Assembly: GCF_024494595.1 (NCBI RefSeq)
Contig: NZ_JANHDI010000002.1
Location: 186,001 to 250,000, forward strand
Reading direction: 5' to 3'
Length of the DNA: 64,000 nt
Origin: Halobellus rarus
GTDB taxonomy: Archaea > Halobacteriota > Halobacteria > Halobacteriales > Haloferacaceae
Shown: positions 42,957 to 51,829 of the stretch, one piece after another
Position numbering within the stretch: position 1 is the stretch's first letter
How the letters are laid out: each line of letters starts with the position of its first letter
Position numbers and translations under genes: made by a program
The notes under the pieces: model-generated
The model's database searches: none
Seen by the model: only the letters and a program-made list of their open reading frames with translations
Told to the model about the DNA's origin: nothing

Positions 42957-44755
42957 CCGACGCCGCCGATGTGAATTCCGATGCGGCGAGTGGACCGAAA
43001 CTCTCCAGATCCCGCGAGTCGTTCGCCGCGGACGTCGCGGCCGCCACGGCGGCGGCCGACGGCCCGGTCGTCGCGCACGTGACCGCGGAACTCCCGAACG
43101 TCACGCCGCTGACCGCGTACGCCGCTCTCGCGGACCGGAGCGACTACGGGTTCCTCTTAGAGAGCGCGGAGAAGACGCCCTCGAGCGACCCGGCCGGCGC
43201 GTTCGCACCGGAACACGCGACGACCGACCGACACGCCCGGTTCTCGTTCGTCGGCTACGATCCCGAGGCCGTCGTCACCGTCGGCCCGGACGGCGTCGAC
43301 GTCGAGCGTCTGGGCGGACGGGCGGCGGAGTACGTCGCGGCCGCGGATCTCGGCGGCATTGACGAGGAGGGCGGCTCGAACGACGTCGACGACGCCGGCT
43401 CGGACGACGGCGACACCCCCGACGTCCTCGACCGCCTTCGAGCCGCGTTTCCGACGCTGCCGCAAGTCGGCTTTCCGGAGGGCGACCGCCAGCAACTCCG
43501 CGGCGGACTCGTGGGGTTCCTGGCCTACGAGGCCGTCTACGACCTCTGGCTCTCGGAGGTCGGCGTCGAGCGCCCCGAGACGGACACGCCGGACGCGCAG
43601 TTCGTGCTCACGACCAAGACGCTCTCGTTCGACCACGCCGAAGATTCGGTCTCGCTCGTTCTCACACCCGTTATCGGTCCCGACGACGATCCGAGCGAGA
43701 TCTACGACGACCTCCGCGCGGAGGCCGCGGACGTCGTCTCGACGCTCGAAGACGCGACGCCGCCGGAGACCGGCGGATTCGTCCGGAGCGGCGAGTCCGC
43801 CGGCCCGCAGGCGGAGTACGAGGCCGCAGTGCGAAAGACGAAAGAGCACGTCCTCGACGGCGATATCTACCAGGGCGTCATCTCTCGTGTCCGCGAACTT
43901 CGGGGAGAGATCGACCCGCTCGGGCTCTACGAGGCGCTGCGGGAGGTCAACCCCTCGCCGTACATGTACGTGCTCCGCCACGACGACCGACACATCGTCG
44001 GCGCGAGTCCCGAGACGCTCGTCTCGGTTCGCGGGGACCGCGTCGTGTCGAACCCGATCGCGGGCACGTGCCCGCGCGGAACGAGCCCAGTCGAGGATCG
44101 TCGGCTCGCCGGCGAGATGCTCGCCGACGGGAAGGAGCGCGCCGAGCACACGATGCTCGTCGACCTCGCGCGCAACGACGTGCGACGGGTCTCCGAACCG
44201 GGGAGCGTCCGGGTCGAGGAGTTCATGAACGTCCTGAAGTACAGCCACGTCCAGCACATCGAGTCGACCGTGACCGGAACGCTGGCCGGGAGCAGCGACG
44301 GCGACGACGAGGGCGCGGACGCCGGAGCTGCGACCGACGCGGAGCACGCCGACGCGTTCGATGCGACCCGCGCGACCTTTCCCGCCGGCACACTGACCGG
44401 CGCGCCGAAGGTCCGCGCGATGGAGATCGTCGACGACCTCGAACGGGTTCCGAGAGGCGTCTACGGCGGCGGCGTCGGCTACTACTCGTGGTCCGGCGAC
44501 GCCGACTTCGCGATCGTCATCCGGACGGCGACGATCGACCGCCGCGGCGCGGAGGACCTCATATCTGTCCGCGCCGGTGCTGGAATCGTCGCCGACAGCG
44601 ACCCGACCGCGGAGTACGAGGAGACCGAACAGAAGATGGACGGCGTCCTCGCGGCGGTCGAGCGCATCGAAGAACAGCCCGAGACCGGGGGTTCGGACGA
44701 CCGTACCGACACGACGCCGGGGGACCAGGCGGTCTCCGGGGAGGTCGGCCGATGA
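42953..44755 (+). CDS. trpE: Anthranilate synthase component I
   Basis: TrpE converts chorismate to anthranilate using ammonia supplied by TrpG. The 600-aa protein keeps LLES (the Trp feedback-binding motif) near residue 66, the chorismate-binding IAGTCPRGT, LVDLARNDVRRV, HVQHIESTV, TFPAGTLTGAPK and RAGAGIVADSDP. Two acidic inserts (about 140-155 and 450-475) are haloarchaeal additions. GTG at 42953 overlaps the trpF stop by 4 bp, a sign of coupled translation. Confidence 0.95.
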   Translation: MTDAADVNSDAASGPKLSRSRESFAADVAAATAAADGPVVAHVTAELPNVTPLTAYAALADRSDYGFLLESAEKTPSSDPAGAFAPEHATTDRHARFSFVGYDPEAVVTVGPDGVDVERLGGRAAEYVAAADLGGIDEEGGSNDVDDAGSDDGDTPDVLDRLRAAFPTLPQVGFPEGDRQQLRGGLVGFLAYEAVYDLWLSEVGVERPETDTPDAQFVLTTKTLSFDHAEDSVSLVLTPVIGPDDDPSEIYDDLRAEAADVVSTLEDATPPETGGFVRSGESAGPQAEYEAAVRKTKEHVLDGDIYQGVISRVRELRGEIDPLGLYEALREVNPSPYMYVLRHDDRHIVGASPETLVSVRGDRVVSNPIAGTCPRGTSPVEDRRLAGEMLADGKERAEHTMLVDLARNDVRRVSEPGSVRVEEFMNVLKYSHVQHIESTVTGTLAGSSDGDDEGADAGAATDAEHADAFDATRATFPAGTLTGAPKVRAMEIVDDLERVPRGVYGGGVGYYSWSGDADFAIVIRTATIDRRGAEDLISVRAGAGIVADSDPTAEYEETEQKMDGVLAAVERIEEQPETGGSDDRTDTTPGDQAVSGEVGR

Positions 44756-45453
44756 CGGTCCGACTGCTGGTCGTCGACAACTTCGACTCGTTCACGTACA
44801 ACCTCGTGGAGTACTTCTCCGAGCAGCGGATCGACGGCGAGCGCGTCGAGGTACTGGTCCGCAAGAACACCGCCGGCCTCGACGAACTCCGCGGACTCGA
44901 CCCGGACGCCATCGTCATCAGCCCCGGCCCGGGCCACCCGAAGAACGAGCGCGACGTCGGCGTCACCGTCGACGTCCTCACGACGCTCTCTGAGACGATC
45001 CCCACGCTCGGCGTCTGTCTCGGCCTCGAGGCTGCCGTCTACGCCTACGGCGGTGAGATCGGCCACGCCCCCGAACCGATCCACGGGAAGGCCTACCCCG
45101 TCGACCACGACGGCCGCGGCGTCTTTTCGGGCCTCGATCAGGGGTTTCAGGCCGGGCGCTATCACTCGCTCGTCGCGACGAGCGTCCCCGACTGCTTCGA
45201 GGTGACGGCGACGACGACGCACGCGGTATCGGGCGGCGAACGAACGGACACTGACGAGGTGGCAAACGAGAAGGAGATGGACGCCGAGCGGTCGACGGAC
45301 CTCGTGATGGGCGTTCGTCACCGGGAGTTTCCGATCGAGGCGGTTCAGTTCCACCCCGAATCGGTGCTCACCGGCGTCGGGCACGACGTCGTCCGAAATT
45401 TCCTCGAAGCGTACGTCGCGCCCCCCGAGACTGAGGAAGCCGCGAAGGTCTGA
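44752..45453 (+). CDS. trpG: Anthranilate synthase component II (glutamine amidotransferase)
   Basis: TrpG supplies ammonia from glutamine to TrpE. The 233-aa class I amidotransferase has VVDNFDSFTYNLVEYF, VISPGPGHP, the nucleophile Cys in GVCLGLEAAVYAYGG and the His-Glu pair in VQFHPESVLT. The His-Gln normally after GVCLG is Leu-Glu here, as in some archaeal versions. A 25-residue insert (HAVSGGERTDTDEVANEKEM, about 160-185) lies before the His-Glu motif. Its ATG overlaps the trpE stop (ATGA). Confidence 0.95.
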   Translation: MTVRLLVVDNFDSFTYNLVEYFSEQRIDGERVEVLVRKNTAGLDELRGLDPDAIVISPGPGHPKNERDVGVTVDVLTTLSETIPTLGVCLGLEAAVYAYGGEIGHAPEPIHGKAYPVDHDGRGVFSGLDQGFQAGRYHSLVATSVPDCFEVTATTTHAVSGGERTDTDEVANEKEMDAERSTDLVMGVRHREFPIEAVQFHPESVLTGVGHDVVRNFLEAYVAPPETEEAAKV

Positions 45454-45490
45454 CGCTCGCGCTCCCCTCCGAAGCGCCGACGCCGACCGT

Positions 45491-45712
45491 CTACAGGACG
45501 CTGATCCCGAAGAACGAGAGCAGCAGCAGTGCCCCGACGACGACGGCGGCGATCGTGACCAGTCGCCACGCGATCTTGAGCACGATCCGGCCGACGACGA
45601 CGATGACCGCGATCGCGACGATCACGGCGAGCGCCTGTCCGAGCGGTTCCGAGAGGAGTCCGCCGAGTTGTAGAGGGACGAGCGCCGCGGCCGAGACGAG
45701 TTGAGACGACAT
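45491..45712 (-). CDS. Small membrane protein, unknown function
   Basis: This 73-aa protein starts MSSQLVSAAALVPLQ and has two hydrophobic helices (about 25-46 and 51-71). It is convergent with trpG with a 37-bp gap. There is no family I recognise. ATG at 45712 was chosen because upstream codons are not hydrophobic or conserved. Confidence 0.6.
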   Translation of the reverse strand: MSSQLVSAAALVPLQLGGLLSEPLGQALAVIVAIAVIVVVGRIVLKIAWRLVTIAAVVVGALLLLSFFGISVL

Positions 45713-46150
45713 ACGCGACGATATCACCGGACGGACGAATAAGTCTGTGGGGTACTGGCGGATCGATTCTAGGAGAAAATCGACGGACGGGGTCGGGTGG
45801 AAACGAACGTATACGAAAAATGGCTATTCCGTCTGTTCGTCCGGACGCGTACCTGGGACGCGCGTGTGGTACGGCGGTCCGGCGGTCGGCGATGCCCCGA
45901 CGGTTGCGATATCGACTCCCCCTTCGGTTCTGCTGGATAATCAACGGACGGAGTCGATATGAACCGATTCAGATTTCACTTTCGCTCCGGTCTAGGAACC
46001 TTCATATTCCTCCTGTACCTACTCGGCTACGCCACGTCGAGTGTGGGGGAACCACGGTTGTGGATGGGTACTGATTATGATACTTAATGGGAGACTGCCC
46101 GGATACCGAAGCCTTAACCGACCCGCCACACTCACAAGACATCGTTACAA
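45713..46150. other. Intergenic region upstream of nrdJ leader
   Basis: About 440 bp of lower GC with several short open frames but no codon bias or family match. TATA-like strings TACTTAAT (46081) and CCTTAACC (46112) near its end are candidates for the nrdJ promoter; no riboswitch fold was recognised by eye. Confidence 0.5.
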
Positions 46151-46222
46151 ATGACCGCAATTCAGTCACTCACTCGATCCGAGAACGTCCCGTGTGTCCA
46201 CACAGGACGGGAGGAACAGTAG
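46151..46222 (+). CDS. 23-codon upstream ORF abutting nrdJ
   Basis: ATG at 46151 opens a frame encoding MTAIQSLTRSENVPCVHTGR followed by three residues and TAG at 46220-46222, directly before the nrdJ ATG at 46223. The last codons contain a Shine-Dalgarno string GGGAGG (46209-46214) 8 nt before nrdJ and a small hairpin (CGTCC..GTG with CAC..GGACG). The layout suggests translational coupling. A TATA-like CCTTAACC lies 32 nt before the small ORF. Too short to be sure it is a gene. Confidence 0.5.
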   Translation: MTAIQSLTRSENVPCVHTGREEQ

Positions 46223-49200
46223 ATGAGCGAGAAGAACGTGAGAGCCGGCGAACTCGAACTGCCCGTCAAGCGGACCGACGGCGACACCCTCGAAGAGCGC
46301 CTCACCGCGAACGCGTACCACAACATCCTGCCCGCGCGATATCTCCGAAAGGACGCCAACGGCGACCCCAAGGAGTCCCAAGAGGAACTCTTCCCGCGCG
46401 TCGCGAAGAACGTCGCGCTCGCGGAGGCGGTCTTCGAGGCCGAGAAGCGCGACGCCGACATCACCGTCACACCCGAGCAGTTGAAGCCCGACCACCCGCG
46501 GCGCGACGAACTCGCAGCGGACGTGTTCGGCAAGGGTGCCACCGCAGACTCGGAGATGGAGACGTCGCTGTCGGTGTACAACGTCAACAAGTTCGCCTAC
46601 GACACGGTCGTCCCCGAACTCCCCGACGAGATCCGTTCCGAGGTCGAGGCCAAACGCGAGGAGTTCGAGACGCTGATGGAGGACCTCTCCTTCATGCCGA
46701 ACTCGCCGACGCTGATGAACGCCGGCGACGAACTCCAGCAGCTCTCGGCGTGTTTCGTCGACTCACCGGAGGACGACATCGACGACATCCACCAGACCGC
46801 AAAGGAGGCCGCACAGGTCTTCCAGAGCGGCGGCGGGATGGGCTACGCCTTCTGGCGGCTCCGTCCCTACGGCGACGCGGTCGGCTCGACCGGCGGCATC
46901 GCCTCGGGACCGATCACGTTCATGCGGACGTACGACCAGCTCTGTGAGACGATCGCACAGGGCGGCGCGCGCCGCGGTGCACAGATGGGCGTGATGCGGG
47001 TCAGCCACCCGGACGTCATCCAGTTCCTCCACGCGAAGAACAAGGACGTCTCCCTGGCGCACACGCTGCGGCTCAACGACCCCGACGACTTCACGCACAA
47101 CTCCTTCGCGGACGCCCTCGAGGAGGCGCGCGAACTCATCGACGACGAGGGGCGCGTCCCCAAGCACCTCCGAAACGCCGTCGAGGGCCACCTCTCGAAC
47201 TTCAACATCTCCGTCGGGATCACCGACGAGTTCATGGAGGCGCTGTTCGAGGGCGAGGAGTTCACGTTCACCAACCCGCGCACGGAGGAGCCCCACGTCG
47301 CCACGCCCGAGACGAAGGAACTGTACGACATGTTCGGCCTCGGCGAGCACGTCGAGGTCGGCGAGGTGCTCTCGGTCCCCGCCCAGAAGCTGTGGGACCA
47401 GATCGTCGACGGCGCGCACGAGAACGGCGAACCCGGCGTCATCTACCTCGAGCGCGTCAACAAGCAGCACTCCTTCGACGTCGAGGAGCACCCCGACCAC
47501 CGGATCCTCGCGACGAACCCCTGCGGCGAGCAGCCGCTCGAGGAGTACGAGGCCTGCAACCTCGGCCACATCAACCTCTCGACGCTCGTGGACCTCGACG
47601 CGCCTGACTGGCGCGTCTGGTACGACGCCCACGGCGACGAGTACGACGCGTTCGAAGACGCCGTCGACGCGTTCCTCGATGAGGCCGTCGACTGGGAGGA
47701 GTTCGACTACCGCATCGACAGGGGAACGCACTTCCTCGAGAACGTCGTCACGATGTCGGACTTCCCCGTGCCGGAGATCGAACAGAAGGTCCGCGACATG
47801 CGGAAGATCGGGCTCGGCGTGATGGGGCTGGCGCAGCTGTACATCCAGCTCGGCATCCAGTACGGCACCGAGGCGGGCAACGAGGTCGCCCGCCAGCTGA
47901 TGACTCACATCAACCACACCTCGAAGTGGACCAGCCACGAACTCGCCGAGGACCGCGGCGCGTTCAACGACTGGGACGACTCGAAGTACGCCGACCCGAC
48001 CGAGTATCGAGAGTGGTTCGAGCACCACACGGGGCTCGACGCCGACGAGTGGGCCGAGGGGTTCCCGATTCGGAACCACAACACGACCACCGTCGCGCCG
48101 ACGGGCACCACGTCGATGGTCGGCAACACGACCGGCGGGATCGAGCCGATCTACAACGTCGCCTACTACAAGAACGTCTCCGACGACGTCCAGGGCGACG
48201 AGATGCTCGTCGAGTTCGACGACTACTTCCTCCGAGTCCTGGAGGCCAACGACATCGACGTCGACGCCGTAAAGAAGGAGGCCCAAGAGCAGATGGCCGC
48301 AAACGAGTTCGACGGCGTCTCGTCGCTGTCGACGGTTCCCGACGCCATCTCGGAGCTGTTCGTCGTCACCGGCGACCTCTCGGGCAAGCAGCACGCGGCG
48401 GTCCAGTGTGCCACCCAGGAGGGCGTCGACTCCGCCATCTCGAAGACCTGTAACTTCCCGAACACGGCGTCGAAGGAGGACATGGACGAGGTGTACCGCT
48501 ACATCTACCGCAACGGCGGCAAGGGCGTGACCGTCTACCGCGACGGCACGCGCTCGAAGCAGGTCCTCACGACGCGCGCGAAGAACGCCGACTTCGCCGA
48601 CGAGGGCGAGGCCGCCGAGACGCTCGTCGAGCAGATCGAGGAGGTCTTCGGCGGCGTCGAGGGCTTCCTCGAGAACGAGAACGTGCAGGCCGCGCTCGAC
48701 GAGGAGGTCGACCGGCTCCTCTCGGCCGCCGACGGCGAGACCGACCTCGGCAAGAAGCGGCCGCGGCCGGACGTGCTCCACGGCGTGACCCAGCGCATCG
48801 ACACCGGCTACGGGAAGCTGTACGTCAACATCAACGAGGACGAGCGCGGGCGGCCGTTCGAGCTCTTCGCGAACATCGGTAACTCCGGCGGGTTCACCGC
48901 CTCCTTCACCGAGGCGCTCGCGAAGACCATCTCGACGGCCCTGCGCTCGGGCGTCGACCCGAGCGAGATCGCCAGCGAACTGCAGGGCATCCGCAGCCCG
49001 AAGGTCGCCTGGGACAAGGGCGAGCAGATCAACTCCATCCCGGACGCCATCGGGACGGCGATGCGGCGCTACCTCGACGGCGAGATCGAGAAGGGCTACC
49101 CGCAGCAGCAGAACCTCACCGAACTCTCCGAGGAGTCGTCGGCCGACCCGGCCGACGCCCCGACGGGGCGCGAAACCGACGGCGGCGCGGCCGTCGACGT

Positions 49201-49375
49201 CGACGACGTCGACGTCGGCCCCGACGCGGAACAGCCGAGTGGACCCAGCGACGACGCGACCGACGACCTGCTCGCGGCCGGTGAGAGCCCCGAGTGCCCC
49301 GAGTGTGGCAGTATGTCGCTGTACTACTCCGAGGGCTGCAAGACCTGCGAGTCCTGCGGCTGGTCGGAGTGCTGA
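46223..49375 (+). CDS. nrdJ: Adenosylcobalamin-dependent ribonucleoside-diphosphate reductase (class II)
   Basis: NrdJ makes all four deoxyribonucleotides using coenzyme B12 and needs no oxygen. The 1050-aa protein has an N-terminal cone-like region, MPNSPTLMNAGDELQQLSA, the active-site NPCGEQPLEEYEACNLGHIN, TGTTSMVGNTTGGIEP and a C-terminal module with GYGKLYVNINED, plus an end-of-chain zinc ribbon CPECG...CKTCESCGW. The gene is not interrupted by an intein, unlike some haloarchaeal nrdJ genes. It is preceded by an abutting 23-codon ORF with a Shine-Dalgarno site. Confidence 0.95.
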   Translation: MSEKNVRAGELELPVKRTDGDTLEERLTANAYHNILPARYLRKDANGDPKESQEELFPRVAKNVALAEAVFEAEKRDADITVTPEQLKPDHPRRDELAADVFGKGATADSEMETSLSVYNVNKFAYDTVVPELPDEIRSEVEAKREEFETLMEDLSFMPNSPTLMNAGDELQQLSACFVDSPEDDIDDIHQTAKEAAQVFQSGGGMGYAFWRLRPYGDAVGSTGGIASGPITFMRTYDQLCETIAQGGARRGAQMGVMRVSHPDVIQFLHAKNKDVSLAHTLRLNDPDDFTHNSFADALEEARELIDDEGRVPKHLRNAVEGHLSNFNISVGITDEFMEALFEGEEFTFTNPRTEEPHVATPETKELYDMFGLGEHVEVGEVLSVPAQKLWDQIVDGAHENGEPGVIYLERVNKQHSFDVEEHPDHRILATNPCGEQPLEEYEACNLGHINLSTLVDLDAPDWRVWYDAHGDEYDAFEDAVDAFLDEAVDWEEFDYRIDRGTHFLENVVTMSDFPVPEIEQKVRDMRKIGLGVMGLAQLYIQLGIQYGTEAGNEVARQLMTHINHTSKWTSHELAEDRGAFNDWDDSKYADPTEYREWFEHHTGLDADEWAEGFPIRNHNTTTVAPTGTTSMVGNTTGGIEPIYNVAYYKNVSDDVQGDEMLVEFDDYFLRVLEANDIDVDAVKKEAQEQMAANEFDGVSSLSTVPDAISELFVVTGDLSGKQHAAVQCATQEGVDSAISKTCNFPNTASKEDMDEVYRYIYRNGGKGVTVYRDGTRSKQVLTTRAKNADFADEGEAAETLVEQIEEVFGGVEGFLENENVQAALDEEVDRLLSAADGETDLGKKRPRPDVLHGVTQRIDTGYGKLYVNINEDERGRPFELFANIGNSGGFTASFTEALAKTISTALRSGVDPSEIASELQGIRSPKVAWDKGEQINSIPDAIGTAMRRYLDGEIEKGYPQQQNLTELSEESSADPADAPTGRETDGGAAVDVDDVDVGPDAEQPSGPSDDATDDLLAAGESPECPECGSMSLYYSEGCKTCESCGWSEC

Positions 49376-49523
49376 TACCGCGGGACGGACGTCCGGCAGT
49401 GTGAAACGCCCGACGTAATCGAACCGACGGTTTCGGGACTGTCCCGTTCCGGATACCGGACGCGACGTCGTCCCCGCCTCGCGAAACGCGAACCTTCTTA
49501 TCGACTGCGATCCCCCATCGGAC

Positions 49524-49688
49524 GTGAGCGACGCGAACGAGGTGGACCCGTCGGACGATTCCGACGGCGTCGAGACGCCGCCGGGACGCCCGTGCCCGAT
49601 CTGTGAGCGGACGATGCACCGCCGTCACTGCAAGTACGTCTGTCCGGAACACGGCGTGGTCTACGACTGCAGCGATACGTTCTGGTGA
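49524..49688 (+). CDS. 54-aa zinc-binding (CPxC-type) small protein
   Basis: GTG at 49524 opens a 54-aa frame with a 23-residue acidic start (SDANEVDPSDDSDGVETPPG) then RPCPICERTMHRRHCKYVCP and EHGVVYDCSDTFW. The CPIC...C...CPEHG...C pattern reads as one or two zinc-binding knuckles. CTTCTTATCG lies 22-31 nt upstream as a TATA-like box. Third positions are strongly GC-biased. The function is unknown; proteins of this type are widespread and small in haloarchaea and easily missed. Confidence 0.8.
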   Translation: MSDANEVDPSDDSDGVETPPGRPCPICERTMHRRHCKYVCPEHGVVYDCSDTFW

Positions 49689-49787
49689 TCTGATACGCTT
49701 TGCGAGCGATCGGGGGAAAACCGGTATATGACTCTACTGGCCGTTTCGTCAGCACTGGTCCGATTCGGTGTCAAATCGGCACGAAGC

Positions 49788-49795
49788 GTTATATG
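49788..49795 (+). promoter_or_regulatory. TATA box upstream of crtB
   Basis: GTTATATG lies about 23 nt before an in-frame ATG at 49815 and 80 nt before the chosen start at 49875. If 49875 is right, crtB mRNA has a leader of roughly 60 nt. Confidence 0.6.
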
Positions 49796-49874
49796 AGTCC
49801 GGTCCGTCCATTAGATGACAGATGTGTGGTTCGACGGCACCGCGACGAGACGCCCTGAAACGCAACACGTAACG

Positions 49875-50909
49875 ATGGTTCAACAGGAACAGATCCGACA
49901 GAGCAAGGCGATCCAGCGGCAGACGGGCAAGACCTTCCACCTCGCCACGCGCGTGCTCCCGGAACGCGTTCGACACCCGACGTACGTGCTGTACGCGTTC
50001 TTCCGCGTCGCCGACGAGGTAGTCGATGCCGCGGAGACGGCCCCGCCCGAGGAACAGCGCCGGCGACTCGAGGAGTTACGCCGACAGGCGCTCGGTCGCG
50101 AGGAGACCGACGATCCCGTGCTCGACGCCTTCGCCGAGTTACGAGACCGGTACGACATCACCGACGCGGACGTCGAGGTGTTCATCGACGCGATGCTCTC
50201 GGACATCGAAACGGATCGCTACGAGACGTACGCCGATCTAGAGGCGTATATGGACGGGTCGGCGGCGGCGGTCGGCCGAATGATGACCGAGATTATGGAG
50301 ACACCGCAGGCCGAGGAAGCCCTCCCGCACGCGACCGCGCTCGGCGAGGCGTTCCAGCTTTCGAACTTCCTCCGCGACGTGCGCGAGGACGTCGTCGAGC
50401 GCGACCGGATCTACCTCCCCAGGGAGACCCTCCGAAAACACGGCGTCACCGAGGAGCAGATCCTCGACTTCGAGTACGACGCGAACTTCCGCGCGGCGAT
50501 GCACGAGGAGCTGGAGCGCGCGGAATCGCTCTATCGGGAGGGCGTCGAGGGGATCCGGTACCTCCCCGAGGACTGCCAGTTCGCCGTCCTGCTGGCGGCG
50601 GTCCTGTATGCGGACCACCACCGCGAGATCCGTCGACGCGACTGCGACGTCCTCTCGGCGACGCCGTCGCTGTCGACGTCGCGGAAGCTGTTCCTACTCG
50701 CGAAGACCCGACTTTACTGGGCGTTCGATCGGGATCCTGTGGCCGTGTTCCGTCGGGTCAGCGTCGTGCCGTACCCCGACGAGAGCGACGCCGCCCGCGA
50801 GGCGGGTCGATCCGGCCGGGCGTCGGGAAAGACGTGGTTGCCCTGGCCCTCCGGAGGGCTCGGCCGACGCGTCTCGGGGTGGCTGCGGAGTTTCACGCGG
50901 AGCGAGTAG
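49875..50909 (+). CDS. crtB: Phytoene synthase
   Basis: CrtB joins two geranylgeranyl diphosphates to phytoene, the first step of carotenoid synthesis. The 344-aa protein has YVLYAFFRVADEVVDAAE with the first Asp-rich motif and QLSNFLRDVREDVVERDRIYLP with the second, and all-helical spacing. An upstream ATG (49815) fits the TATA spacing, but the extra 20 codons are poor in GC third positions (about 60 percent, unlike the gene), so 49875 was chosen. It is convergent with cruF. Confidence 0.92.
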   Translation: MVQQEQIRQSKAIQRQTGKTFHLATRVLPERVRHPTYVLYAFFRVADEVVDAAETAPPEEQRRRLEELRRQALGREETDDPVLDAFAELRDRYDITDADVEVFIDAMLSDIETDRYETYADLEAYMDGSAAAVGRMMTEIMETPQAEEALPHATALGEAFQLSNFLRDVREDVVERDRIYLPRETLRKHGVTEEQILDFEYDANFRAAMHEELERAESLYREGVEGIRYLPEDCQFAVLLAAVLYADHHREIRRRDCDVLSATPSLSTSRKLFLLAKTRLYWAFDRDPVAVFRRVSVVPYPDESDAAREAGRSGRASGKTWLPWPSGGLGRRVSGWLRSFTRSE

Positions 50910-50914
50910 GTGAG

Positions 50915-51829
50915 TCAGCGTTTCGAGGTCGCGTCTCGGCCGCCGAACAGCGGGATACCCGACAGCGGCGCGTCGAACCGGTCGGTCCGCAGGAGTCCGA
51001 CGCCGAACAGCGCCGCGAACGCGACGGGGATCCAGTTGCCGAACCACGCGTTGATGCCGCCCCAGAGGATGACGAAGGAGACGAGGTCGTCGAGCAGGAA
51101 CTCGCAGTCGTCGAGTCGCGCGAGGAGCGCGCGGCGGTCGTAGCCCCAGTCGAGCGCGAGAACGGCGACCGTCGCCGAGAGGATCCAGCCGGCGTAATTC
51201 GAGAGCGGAACGCCGTAGAACGCGCCGCCGCCGGGGTACACCCAGAAGCCGAGCGCGACGGCCCCGGGGTCGAGGACGACGTCCATCGTCAGAACCGTCG
51301 CGATCACGGCGAGGAGGCGGACGGCGGTCCGGGCGGCGCGTTCGCCCAGGAGGAGCAGACAGAGGAGATAGGAGTTCATCACCAGCGGGATGAAGAAGAC
51401 GGGAAGACCGAGCGGGACCCCGGCGACGACCGGCCCGAGGTCGACGCCGTAGAGGAACTCGCCGTAGGGGACGCCGGTGTGGACGCCGACGAACTCGATC
51501 CCGTAGGCGTACAGGGTCAGTGCTCCGACCCCGGCCGCCGCGCGCCGGTCGGTGATCGGGAGGACGCCGACGGCGAGCGGCGAGCGCATCACGAGCGTGC
51601 CGAGGAGGATCAACAGCCCGTTGAACGCCAGCGGCGCGGGGAGGACGCCCTCGGCGCTGGCGAGGAGCAGGACGATGCCGTTCAGCGGGAAGAACACCGA
51701 GATGGTGAAGCGGTTCTCGCGCACGAGCCGTTCCAGTCGTCGCTCCAACTCCGCGCGCGTTTTCGGGAGTCGATCAGCGAGGAACCCGGACCCGGCCGTG
51801 TTGGCGTCGGCGTCGCCGGCGTCACGCAT
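50915..51829 (-). CDS. cruF: Bisanhydrobacterioruberin hydratase
   Basis: CruF hydrates the ends of bisanhydrobacterioruberin to give bacterioruberin, the red C50 pigment of haloarchaea. The 304-aa protein has about eight membrane helices and the family segments YAYGIEFVGVHTGVPYGEF, TMDVVLDPGAVALGFWVYPG and GVPLSNYAGW. It is the last gene of the crtD-lyeJ-cruF operon; its start overlaps the lyeJ stop by 8 bp. Confidence 0.9.
   Translation of the reverse strand: MRDAGDADANTAGSGFLADRLPKTRAELERRLERLVRENRFTISVFFPLNGIVLLLASAEGVLPAPLAFNGLLILLGTLVMRSPLAVGVLPITDRRAAAGVGALTLYAYGIEFVGVHTGVPYGEFLYGVDLGPVVAGVPLGLPVFFIPLVMNSYLLCLLLLGERAARTAVRLLAVIATVLTMDVVLDPGAVALGFWVYPGGGAFYGVPLSNYAGWILSATVAVLALDWGYDRRALLARLDDCEFLLDDLVSFVILWGGINAWFGNWIPVAFAALFGVGLLRTDRFDAPLSGIPLFGGRDATSKR

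Noticed and set aside
46081-46222. Cobalamin riboswitch upstream of B12-dependent nrdJ
   Set aside because: The leader is short and lacks a recognisable B12-box; only a small hairpin and an upstream ORF are visible.
49727-49795. 22-codon ORF upstream of crtB
   Set aside because: No promoter spacing, codon bias or neighbouring signal supports it; it overlaps the crtB TATA box.
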